In this document: positions 55,352-63,383 of the stretch, in pieces
How positions within the stretch are numbered: position 1 is the stretch's first letter
Layout: each line of letters starts with the position of its first letter
Origin: Ureibacillus manganicus DSM 26584
GTDB taxonomy: Bacteria; Bacillota; Bacilli; Bacillales_A; Planococcaceae
Reading direction: 5' to 3'
DNA length: 64,000 nucleotides
Assembly: GCF_000772945.1 (NCBI RefSeq)
Contig: NZ_JPVN01000009.1
Span: 99,860 to 163,859, forward strand
Translations under genes and position numbers: made by a program
The notes under the pieces: model-generated
What the model saw: the letters and a program-made list of their open reading frames with translations, nothing else
Told to the model about the DNA's origin: nothing
Databases searched by the model: none

Positions 55352-56596
55352 TTATTGTGTTGGACTCAAATAAGTTAAAACAGATACAATTACTAAAATA
55401 ACAATTATAAATAAAAAGTCTATTCTGATCCATGTACCTATTGTAAGATGGGAGCCTTTTATTCTTGTCCGTATCACATTTGCTATTAGAACAACAATTG
55501 CCACTAAACATATCTTTGCAATCAAAATGATTCCCCAACTACCTAATATAAATGGAAACCGTGGTGAGTAAATAATTGTCAGGATACTTCCAGAAATCAC
55601 AAGTAGGATAAAGCTAATAAGTGCATTACTCGAAAATGAGGGTAAAAATTCTTTCACATAAAGTGTGTGCTTCCGCCAAAATATAACAATAAATGATAAA
55701 CCAGCTGCCCAAATTGCTGCAGCAATTAAATGAATACTATTTAATATTATCGAAAGTTCAGTGAATGAAAATGCACTCGCATGACCATTAATGCTTTTGC
55801 ATATAAACAGAATGGAAATCCATATCAAATCTATCCAACGATTTTTAAATAAACATAAAAATCCAATTAATGAAAGTACTAAAGAAATTAGCCAGAATAA
55901 TCCAAAGCCTGTATCAAAAGGGAAACCAGGTGTGAAAAATAAGCCCTTGCTAGTAAAAATATCAACTTGAATTAAAATGATAGAGATTAAACCAACTAGA
56001 TGAACCATTTGAAGAACGATTCCCCATAACAGGTACTTCCTTCTAATATCAATAGAATAGTTTTTAATCGTTTGCCACCAAAAAACCCATCCAATGACTA
56101 AAACTAATCCAATATAATAAAGAGCCTTTAAGACATAAATGATGATTTCTAATACATTGGAGCTACCCCAAGTATCGTTAGACAGTGAATTTCCGCTGCC
56201 TTGATTCAATAGTGGTTCATTGTTTTTTCCTACTAATATATTGTAACTACCTTGGATTGTGTGCCCGTCATTTGATGAGATAATATAGTATTCTATTTTA
56301 TAAACCCCATCTAGTAATGTAGGGAGTTGAATCGAAATTTCCTTACGATCATCACTTATGCTAGGGGATTCACTTTCTACAACTTGATTCTCCTCATCGA
56401 TAACTTTTATTGAAAAATTAGTCTCGACTTCACTGTTGAACGTAATTTTAATCTGTGTTGGAGAAATTTCATGTTGACTATTTGGCAATGGAGTTTGTTC
56501 TACAACATAGGCATGACTCCAAGCTGTTTGTATGTCAAAAACAAAAAATATGAGAGTAAATAAAAATATAAATAATATTCTTTTTAAAAAAATTAT
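55352..56596 (-). CDS. CopC-CopD fusion, copper-binding/transport protein (YcnJ-like)
   Basis: A fused CopC (extracytoplasmic) and CopD (membrane) protein of about 413 residues. The signal peptide KRILFIFLFTLIFFVFDIQT ends at AWSHAYVVEQTPLPN, putting the conserved N-terminal His of CopC at the mature end. The second site includes ISSNDGHTIQGSYNIL. Eight membrane segments follow (about 150-413). No ATG, GTG or TTG occurs in frame before the signal; a TTG at 56488 would remove it. AAAGGA lies 8 bases before ATA (56596) and 11 before ATT (56593), so one of these is the probable start. The ribosome site is in the arm of a long hairpin. Confidence 0.75.
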   Translation of the reverse strand: MIFLKRILFIFLFTLIFFVFDIQTAWSHAYVVEQTPLPNSQHEISPTQIKITFNSEVETNFSIKVIDEENQVVESESPSISDDRKEISIQLPTLLDGVYKIEYYIISSNDGHTIQGSYNILVGKNNEPLLNQGSGNSLSNDTWGSSNVLEIIIYVLKALYYIGLVLVIGWVFWWQTIKNYSIDIRRKYLLWGIVLQMVHLVGLISIILIQVDIFTSKGLFFTPGFPFDTGFGLFWLISLVLSLIGFLCLFKNRWIDLIWISILFICKSINGHASAFSFTELSIILNSIHLIAAAIWAAGLSFIVIFWRKHTLYVKEFLPSFSSNALISFILLVISGSILTIIYSPRFPFILGSWGIILIAKICLVAIVVLIANVIRTRIKGSHLTIGTWIRIDFLFIIVILVIVSVLTYLSPTQ

Positions 56597-56674
56597 GGCT
56601 ATTATCCTTTCATCATTTTAGTCCTATCCTATTCAAAAGATTAGAATTTGACATGATGATGATGGATAATAGCC
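56597..56674 (-). promoter_or_regulatory. Long-range hairpin covering the copCD ribosome site
   Basis: GGCTATTATCC (56597-56607) and GGATAATAGCC (56664-56674) are exact reverse complements, with CATCAT/ATGATG inside. On the minus strand the 3' arm contains the AAAGGATAATAGCC ribosome site of copCD and is followed by ATAATTTTTTT. It can act as the terminator of the His-rich gene, as a block on copCD translation, or both. Confidence 0.65.
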
Positions 56675-56696
56675 TGTCTTAACAATTATCTATTAA

Positions 56697-57953
56697 TTAT
56701 TTGTACCAACGAACGTGGTCAATTTTATCTCTTAGTACTGTTACAATAGTGTCCTTACTACTTTTAACATCTACATAATCAATCCCGATTTGATGTGTTT
56801 TACCTGGAATTCGAGATCCACCTGTTGTAACCATTTCAAGCGGTACATTTCGGTTATTTAATAGTTTAGTATTAAAATCGTTTCTTAAGCCATTAAAATT
56901 TATATTAAACCAGTCATCACACTCATAGCGATGCGTTTGTTTATGACATTTACAATCATGGTGCTTGTAACGACATCGGCAGCAGCAATGGTGTTTGAAA
57001 TGACAATCTTCGTGATGAGGTTGTTTATGACATCTACATTTAGGAATCATATCATACCTATCTTCGTCCTGATGGTGATGTTGTTGGCATCTACAATGAT
57101 TATGGTAATCGTGACAATCATCATGGTGATGTTCATCATGACACTTACAATGATGATGCGAGTGGTCCCAACTATCATCATTGTGGTACTGATGTTTACA
57201 TTTACAATGATGGTTCATGTCGTAATTGTCATCATCGTGGAAATTGTGATCGTAGCATCTACATTTCCGATATAAGTCATGCCAATCATCGTGATGTTTA
57301 TGATGGCACTTGTCATCATCATGGTGATTATGATGGCATTTACATTCATGGTGTTCATGCTTTTCATGATCATGCTTATGATGACATTTACAGTCTTGCT
57401 TCATTTCATACATGTCATCATCGTGATGTTTATGATGGCATTTACATTCATGGTGTTCATGCTTATCATGGTCATGATGATGCTTATGATGACATTTACA
57501 GTCATGCTTCATTTCATGCATGTCATCATCGTGATGTTTATGATGGCATTTACATTCATGGTGTTCATGCTTATCATGGTCATGATGATGCTTATGATGA
57601 CATTTACATTCATGCTTCATTTCATGCATGTCATCACCGTGATGTTTATGGTGGCATTTGCAATCATGTTGACATTTACAGTCGGGCTTCATTTTTTTGC
57701 AGTCATCATGGTGGTGCTCCTTGTGACATTTACACTTGTGTTCCACATAGTGGTGATGAATATGATGACATTTACAGTCACTTTTTTTTACAACTTTGAC
57801 AATCTTGACAAAATCGTGATTAAACATCCCACTACAATTATCACACTTATTGTCATGATGTTGGAATTTTTTGTGCTCCTTTTTACGTTTGTGTTCTTTT
57901 TTGTGTCCTTTTTTGTGTTCTTTTTTGTATTCCTTTTCGTGATCAAATAGCAT
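56697..57953 (-). CDS. Very His/Cys/Asp-rich repeat protein, putative metal-binding surface protein
   Basis: A 418-residue protein. N-terminus: Lys/His/Glu repeats (KEHKK units, about 8-32). Middle (about 38-345): His-His-Asp and CKC repeats. Two 18-residue units alternate near 110-220, HHKHHDDDMHEMKHDCKC and HHKHHHDHDKHEHHECKC, giving a 36-residue (108-bp) period, then more diverged copies. C-terminus (about 347-418): a folded part, GGSRIPGKTHQIGIDYVDV and VTVLRDKIDHVRWY, resembling the small barrel found in spore-coat proteins. No signal peptide or membrane segment. The CKC/HH content suggests heavy binding of copper, zinc or manganese. Good GGAGGC site. It precedes copCD on the same strand. 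Confidence 0.75.
   Translation of the reverse strand: MLFDHEKEYKKEHKKGHKKEHKRKKEHKKFQHHDNKCDNCSGMFNHDFVKIVKVVKKSDCKCHHIHHHYVEHKCKCHKEHHHDDCKKMKPDCKCQHDCKCHHKHHGDDMHEMKHECKCHHKHHHDHDKHEHHECKCHHKHHDDDMHEMKHDCKCHHKHHHDHDKHEHHECKCHHKHHDDDMYEMKQDCKCHHKHDHEKHEHHECKCHHNHHDDDKCHHKHHDDWHDLYRKCRCYDHNFHDDDNYDMNHHCKCKHQYHNDDSWDHSHHHCKCHDEHHHDDCHDYHNHCRCQQHHHQDEDRYDMIPKCRCHKQPHHEDCHFKHHCCCRCRYKHHDCKCHKQTHRYECDDWFNINFNGLRNDFNTKLLNNRNVPLEMVTTGGSRIPGKTHQIGIDYVDVKSSKDTIVTVLRDKIDHVRWYK
57100..57800 (-). repeat. 108-bp imperfect tandem repeats coding His/Cys units
   Basis: The alternating 18-residue units are reflected in near-identical 108-base blocks between about 57390 and 57680; flanking copies are diverged. 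Open frames on the opposite strand here are artefacts of the biased composition. Confidence 0.75.
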
Positions 57954-58035
57954 TAATATTGCCTCCTTTCAAATAAGATTAATCCAATATATTCATAGAT
58001 TCTTATCTAAAAAGAGACAAAGACACACGTGATTG

Positions 58036-60108
58036 TTAGTTTTTTGAATTAGATGTGGCAAAAATAAACTCTAATTTGCCATGTAGCAGCTTTAGTTTTG
58101 CTTTACCTTTTTTTCCACTTTTCCAAGTGAAAAGAATTTCACGTGTTTCTTTTCCACTTAATAACTTCTTTGCATCAACGATCGATATTCTACCTTTCAT
58201 AATTGTTTTACTAATGGAAAATTTACATTCTTTATTTGTACAATGATACGTCTTAAACCCTTCGATAACAGAGCTTTGACAATTTACACATTTACCAACT
58301 ACTTTTACTTGTTTTTCTTCCACATCCATCGATAAATTGTTAAACCGAGATGTCGTCTCTCGTACATATTGCAGCATTTCTTTGTAGAATAAGCTTGAAT
58401 TCAATTGACCATCGACGATATCTTTTAATTTTTTACTCCATATGGCTGTTAACACAGGTGAAACAATATCGTGATTACCAAGACTTGAAATGACATCGAT
58501 TCCAAATTGAGTGGCTAGAAATGTTTTCCCATCCCTTGCAACCATCCCAATTGTAATAAGCTTTTCAATAATCTCTGCTCTAGTTGCAGAAGTACCAATT
58601 CCTTCTGCATCCTTTAAAACTCTTTGTAGCTCCTTATCTTCTACAAATCTTCCAGCATGAAACATTGCATCAAGAAGCGTACTATCGGTATAACGACTAG
58701 GTGGTTCAGTTTGTTTTGATAGGATCTTTTTGTTTTGTATATCTAAATCCATATTTAACGAAAGAGTAGGTAGTGGCTGCTCCTGCTTCTTTCGAAAATT
58801 TTCATACAATACTGTATAGCCTTTTTGGACAACCATATTCCCATTTGCTTTAAATAAGTGATTATTCGATTCTAAGATTGCAATCGTTTTGTCAATTACA
58901 TATGGAGGCATAAAAATAGATACTAGTCTTTTTGCAATTAGATGATAAATTTTCAGTTCACTCGGTGATAAGTTTTTCTTTCCTAATGGAACTTCCGTTA
59001 ACGTAATAGCATGATGGTCGGTTAATTTTTTGTCATCAACGTATTTTTTGGAACGAATAACATCTTCAAACTGCTTTTTATTTTGAAGTAGTGCTGGAAC
59101 TATATCTTTGTAATCTTCTAAGTTTTTTAGATGTTGGATGTTTTCATCAATAGTTTTAGCAAAGTTTGTTGGTAAATGTTTTGACTCTGTTCTCGGATAT
59201 GTAATTAACTTTTTCTCATATAAACTTTGGGCTATTTTCAACGTTTCAGAAGATGTAAACCCATAAAACTTATTTGCTTCTTTCTGCAACTCTAATAAAG
59301 AATGTAAAGGTGGTGCAAATATCGTTTTTCTCTCTGTTTTAATATCTCGAACGGTTGCATGAGTATTTACTTGGGATAGAACTTCCTCTGCCAATTGTTT
59401 TGATTTGATTTTATTATCATTAGATTTAGCATCAAACCATAACGCTTTAAAAGATCCAAAATCTATTTCTATTTGAAAATAAGGCTCTGGCTTAAAGTTT
59501 TGAATTTCTAATTCCCTCTTTACAACTATAGCGAGTGTTGGTGTCATGACACGTCCAATTTTAATAATACGTCCACCTTTTACTGTTGCCGCTCTTGTTA
59601 AATTTAGCCCAATTAACCAATCAAACACAGATCTATACATCGCTGCATTACGTAAATTTCTAATTAACCCATCATTTTCATCAATTAATTCAGTAAGAGC
59701 TTTACGAATTGCTCCGTCTGTCGTTTGTGAGGTCCAAAAGCGTTTAACCGGAAGCTTACAGCCCATCTTTTTATAAAAAGAATAAAAAATGTTCTCCCCT
59801 TCCATTCCAGCATCGCATGCATTAATAAGAAAATCATAATGATTGGATTTTAGTAATTGTTCGATATCTTTATACACTTTATAGGCTGATTTTTTTATTC
59901 GAAATTCATACCGATCAGGAATCATAGGTAGTAGACTAATATCCCATTTTTTCCATTCTGATTTATATTCATGTGGTTCTTTCAGTTCAACAACATGGCC
60001 AACGAATGAAGCGAATTCTATTTCATAAGGTAAATGCATCGTTTTATATACTTTTTGTATGTCACGCATGAGCGATGGCTTTTCAGCGATTAATAATGCT
60101 TTCTTCAT
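58036..60108 (-). CDS. DNA topoisomerase III (type IA), TopB-like
   Basis: A 690-residue type IA topoisomerase. Toprim domain at the N-terminus (ALLIAEKPSLMRDIQ), active-site Tyr in KKLITYPRTESKHLP (near 301), and a C4 zinc ribbon (CVNCQSSVIE...CTNKECKFSI, about 610-640). Two normally fixed motifs are changed: DxDREGE/DAGREGE appears as CDAGMEGENI (near 100), and GRVQTPTL as GRVMTPTL. It could be a divergent second type IA enzyme. AGAGGATG precedes the ATG. It lies behind the metal-oxidase locus, same strand, separated by 82 bases. Confidence 0.88.
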   Translation of the reverse strand: MKKALLIAEKPSLMRDIQKVYKTMHLPYEIEFASFVGHVVELKEPHEYKSEWKKWDISLLPMIPDRYEFRIKKSAYKVYKDIEQLLKSNHYDFLINACDAGMEGENIFYSFYKKMGCKLPVKRFWTSQTTDGAIRKALTELIDENDGLIRNLRNAAMYRSVFDWLIGLNLTRAATVKGGRIIKIGRVMTPTLAIVVKRELEIQNFKPEPYFQIEIDFGSFKALWFDAKSNDNKIKSKQLAEEVLSQVNTHATVRDIKTERKTIFAPPLHSLLELQKEANKFYGFTSSETLKIAQSLYEKKLITYPRTESKHLPTNFAKTIDENIQHLKNLEDYKDIVPALLQNKKQFEDVIRSKKYVDDKKLTDHHAITLTEVPLGKKNLSPSELKIYHLIAKRLVSIFMPPYVIDKTIAILESNNHLFKANGNMVVQKGYTVLYENFRKKQEQPLPTLSLNMDLDIQNKKILSKQTEPPSRYTDSTLLDAMFHAGRFVEDKELQRVLKDAEGIGTSATRAEIIEKLITIGMVARDGKTFLATQFGIDVISSLGNHDIVSPVLTAIWSKKLKDIVDGQLNSSLFYKEMLQYVRETTSRFNNLSMDVEEKQVKVVGKCVNCQSSVIEGFKTYHCTNKECKFSISKTIMKGRISIVDAKKLLSGKETREILFTWKSGKKGKAKLKLLHGKLEFIFATSNSKN

Positions 60109-60335
60109 GTCATCCTCTCTTTCTATACTCTAGTATAAATTGTTTTATAGGGAAAAGTAAAAATAAGATAGATCATTTTTGAGTTGTTATTGCTATTTAA
60201 AATAACTATTTCAGTAGTGTGAATTTTATAGACAATTATATTTTTATGTAAATATACAGATATTATCAATCTTTTCTAGCGAATTTCGACATCTATTGAT
60301 ATAATAATTTTAGTAGTTTTTAGGGGGAATTGGCT

Positions 60336-60731
60336 ATGCAAAATGTTTCAAAAAGGACGTTTCTTTGGATCGTACCGATATTAATTTTAGTGATTTTTTG
60401 GTTCGTTTATGGTCCAAAAGAAGAAATCACGGATAATGAATACATAACTTTTATCAAAGAACAAAAACTTTATGAATCAAGCAAATCTTATGGTGAAGCT
60501 TTTGCTCAATATTGTGAAGATGAGAAATGGATTTATTTCAAAACGCAAAAAGAACAACACGTTGTTGAATTTAAAGGGTCATGCCCTCAAAATAATGAGT
60601 TGAAAAAAGTAAATTTACAATTTGTCGTTGAAAATAATCAAACAGGTTATGAACGCAATGTATTACTTTTAGACGATGAACAACAATCAGCTGAACAACG
60701 TGATGAATTTTTAAGTGAAGTTGTTTTTTAA
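60336..60731 (+). CDS. Hypothetical membrane-anchored protein (131 aa)
   Basis: One N-terminal membrane segment (about 9-27, FLWIVPILILVIFWFVYG) followed by an exposed soluble domain of about 100 residues with two Cys (YCEDEKW, GSCPQNN) that could form a disulfide. The ATG at 60336 follows GGGGGA by 7 bases; a TTG six bases earlier is too close. No family recognised. Confidence 0.65.
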   Translation: MQNVSKRTFLWIVPILILVIFWFVYGPKEEITDNEYITFIKEQKLYESSKSYGEAFAQYCEDEKWIYFKTQKEQHVVEFKGSCPQNNELKKVNLQFVVENNQTGYERNVLLLDDEQQSAEQRDEFLSEVVF

Positions 60732-60742
60732 GCATAAAATTT

Positions 60743-60779
60743 AAACCTCGCATTCAATATAAAGAATGCGAGGTTTTAT
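60743..60779. terminator. Bidirectional intrinsic terminator
   Basis: AAACCTCGCATTC pairs with GAATGCGAGGTTT between convergent genes. Confidence 0.9.
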
Positions 60780-60793
60780 TGTCTTATAATTTT

Positions 60794-62203
60794 TTAGAAT
60801 CCTGCAATTCCTGGGCGAGTCATTGCATATGGATCTAAGATTTTATCTAGTTGTTCTTCTGATAGGACATCATATTTGATACAAAGTTCACGAATTGACA
60901 GATTTGATGTATATGCTTCACGAGCAAGTTTCGATGCAGTTTCATAACCAACGTGTGGATTAATTGCTGTTATGATTCCAACACTTTTCTCTACATATTT
61001 CTTCATACGTTCTTCGTTTGCTTGAATTCCTTTTAAGCAATTATCAGTGAATGTTTTGAACACATTACTCATTATTGAAATCGATTGAATTAGGTTGAAG
61101 AATAATACTGGTTCCATTACATTTAACTCAAATTGTCCAGCTTCAGAAGCAGCAGAAACTGTTAAATCATTACCCATTACTTGGAACGCAACTTGGTTCA
61201 TAACTTCTGGCATAACAGGGTTCACTTTACCTGGCATAATTGATGAACCAGGCTGTCTTGCAGGAAGTACAATTTCACCTAAACCTGTACGAGGTCCTGA
61301 TGCCATTAAACGAAGGTCATTCGCAATTTTAGACATATTCAACATACAAACTTTTAATGTTGAAGATACTTCTGTATAGCAATCTGTATTTTGTGTAGCA
61401 TCTACTAAATGTTCTGCACCTTTAAGTGGTAATTCACTTAGTTCAGCTAGGATTCTAGTAACTGCTTCAATATATTCTGGTTTTGCGTTTAATCCAGTAC
61501 CAACAGCTGTTGCTCCCATATTAATATCATACATATGTTGTCTTGAGAATGAGATTCGTTCGATATCACGTGCAATTACTCGACTATATGCTTCGAATTC
61601 TTGGCCGAGTAGGATTGGAACAGCATCTTGAAGATGTGTACGTCCCATTTTAATAATGCCCGCAAATTGTTTTGATTTTTCGACAAATACATTTTGCATA
61701 TATCTTGTAGAATCAATTAATTGATTTAATAGATTTAGAACGGCAATATGTGTAGCAGTTGGAAACGCGTCATTTGTCGATTGAGACATGTTCACATGAG
61801 TGTTCGGGCTAATAATACTGTAATTCCCTTTTTCTTGGCCCATTAATTCCAATGCGCGGTTTGCAATAACTTCGTTTGCATTCATGTTAACTGAGGTACC
61901 TGCTCCACCTTGGATTGGGTCGACGATAAATTGATCGTTCCATTTTCCTGAAATCACTTCTTCAGAAGCTTTAACGATATATTTACCAATCTCTTGGTCT
62001 AGTAAATCTACTTCCATATTCGCTAACGCAGCAGCTTTTTTCACAATTCCTAATGCTTTAATTAGCTCAGGATGGATTCTATAACCAGTAATCGGGAAAT
62101 TTTCTGTTGCACGAACTGTTTGAACTCCGTAATAAGCATTTACTGGAATTTCCTTTTCTCCTAAAAAATCCTTTTCAATACGAAATTCACTGATTGTCAC
62201 CAT
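60794..62203 (-). CDS. aspA: Aspartate ammonia-lyase
   Basis: Converts aspartate to fumarate and ammonia. 469 residues, full length for the fumarase II/aspartase family. GGAGTSVNMNANEVIANRAL, SQSTNDAFPTATH and the catalytic loop GSSIMPGKVNPVMPE are all present; TSVNMNANEV and the aspartase-type C-terminus favour AspA over FumC. The ATG at 62203 is used because AAAGGTG lies about 6 bases upstream; a GTG at 62212 overlaps that site. Monocistronic, with an imperfect hairpin GGAAgCGGT/ACCGTTCC just upstream (62221-62246). Confidence 0.93.
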   Translation of the reverse strand: MVTISEFRIEKDFLGEKEIPVNAYYGVQTVRATENFPITGYRIHPELIKALGIVKKAAALANMEVDLLDQEIGKYIVKASEEVISGKWNDQFIVDPIQGGAGTSVNMNANEVIANRALELMGQEKGNYSIISPNTHVNMSQSTNDAFPTATHIAVLNLLNQLIDSTRYMQNVFVEKSKQFAGIIKMGRTHLQDAVPILLGQEFEAYSRVIARDIERISFSRQHMYDINMGATAVGTGLNAKPEYIEAVTRILAELSELPLKGAEHLVDATQNTDCYTEVSSTLKVCMLNMSKIANDLRLMASGPRTGLGEIVLPARQPGSSIMPGKVNPVMPEVMNQVAFQVMGNDLTVSAASEAGQFELNVMEPVLFFNLIQSISIMSNVFKTFTDNCLKGIQANEERMKKYVEKSVGIITAINPHVGYETASKLAREAYTSNLSIRELCIKYDVLSEEQLDKILDPYAMTRPGIAGF

Positions 62204-62455
62204 ATATGTCACCTTTTTTCGAGGAACGGTAAAGTAACCGCTTCCATGTATTTAAATCTATCTCAAAATTAGATTACATTAATCTCACAAATAGAACAAG
62301 TACCTTTTGTTGTTTTTTTATTTTAAAATTTTCCACAATGGAAGGTTCATATTGCTAAATTGCCATTAATGCTCAATAATTGAGTGTAAATATATTGTTA
62401 GAATAGTTAATAACTTTATAGATTAAAGTTTTTGATTTAAAGGAAGGACGAGCCT

Positions 62456-63355
62456 ATGAATATTTCTGCGATGATAAAATTAACCATTTCAATGGCCATA
62501 TTTGGCTCAATTGGCTTTTTCACTATTAATACTGGTGTGCCAGCTGTAGAACTTGTTTTTGTGAGATGCATTTGTGCTACTCTTTTTTTAAGTGGAATGT
62601 GGTATCTTACCGGGGGACACAAGATAGAAAAATGGAACAAAAACGAAATATTAAGGACATTTCTCTGTGGGATCTTTCTAGTTCTCAATTGGGTGTTTCT
62701 ATTTAAAGCCTTTGAAGAAATGTCGATTTCAATTGCGATCTCCATCTATAATTTAGCACCCATATTCGTACTAATTTTAGGGACTTTATTTTTAAGAGAG
62801 AAAATGACCGTTTCAGGTGTATTAGCTACAGTCATTTGTTTTATAGGAAGTATTTTTATAGTTGGGATAGAAAATTTCCAATCAGTTGATCAGTTATTAA
62901 ATTCAGGATTTCTATGGGCAATACTATCAGCAATTTGTTATGCTTTAACGATGTTTACTAGTAAAACAATTCATGGTTTATCACCTTATGCAACGACATT
63001 TTTACAAACAATCGTAGGTATCGTAATGTTACTTCCGTTTAGTAATTTTGAAGTCTTTATGGATTTAACCACTACGAACTGGTTATTTATTTTAGGAACA
63101 GGGATTATACATACCGGGTTTGTTTACTATCTGTTCTTTGACAGTATTCGAAGTCTTCCTACCCTTATTATATCTGTTTTAGTTTTCGTTGACCCTGTAG
63201 TTGCCATATTATTAGATACAATTTTACTAGATTTTAGACCAACTTTATTGCAATCGCTTGGTATAATCTTAATTTTTGCGGGAATTGTATTTACTGTGTT
63301 TAAGCCTGCGAAGAAAAGTACGTTGAATGTTGAAGAAAAAGAAGTCGTTTCTTAA
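62456..63355 (+). CDS. EamA/DMT-superfamily transporter
   Basis: A 299-residue drug/metabolite transporter with ten membrane segments and two EamA halves. SISIAISIYNLAPIFVLILG and LREKMTVSGVLATVICFIG mark the first repeat; SVLVFVDPVVAILLDTILL and LLQSLGIILIFAGIVFT the second. Substrate unknown; relatives export amino acids or metabolites. AAAGGAAGG lies before the ATG. Its terminator is the first unit of the repeat array that follows. Confidence 0.85.
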   Translation: MNISAMIKLTISMAIFGSIGFFTINTGVPAVELVFVRCICATLFLSGMWYLTGGHKIEKWNKNEILRTFLCGIFLVLNWVFLFKAFEEMSISIAISIYNLAPIFVLILGTLFLREKMTVSGVLATVICFIGSIFIVGIENFQSVDQLLNSGFLWAILSAICYALTMFTSKTIHGLSPYATTFLQTIVGIVMLLPFSNFEVFMDLTTTNWLFILGTGIIHTGFVYYLFFDSIRSLPTLIISVLVFVDPVVAILLDTILLDFRPTLLQSLGIILIFAGIVFTVFKPAKKSTLNVEEKEVVS

Positions 63356-63383
63356 AGTTAATACGATTATATTATTCATTTCC

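Noticed and set aside
56931..57950. Two long plus-strand open frames rich in Met, Val, Ile and Phe opposite the His-rich gene
   Set aside because: They are complements of the His/Asp/Lys repeats, with no ribosome site or sensible protein pattern.
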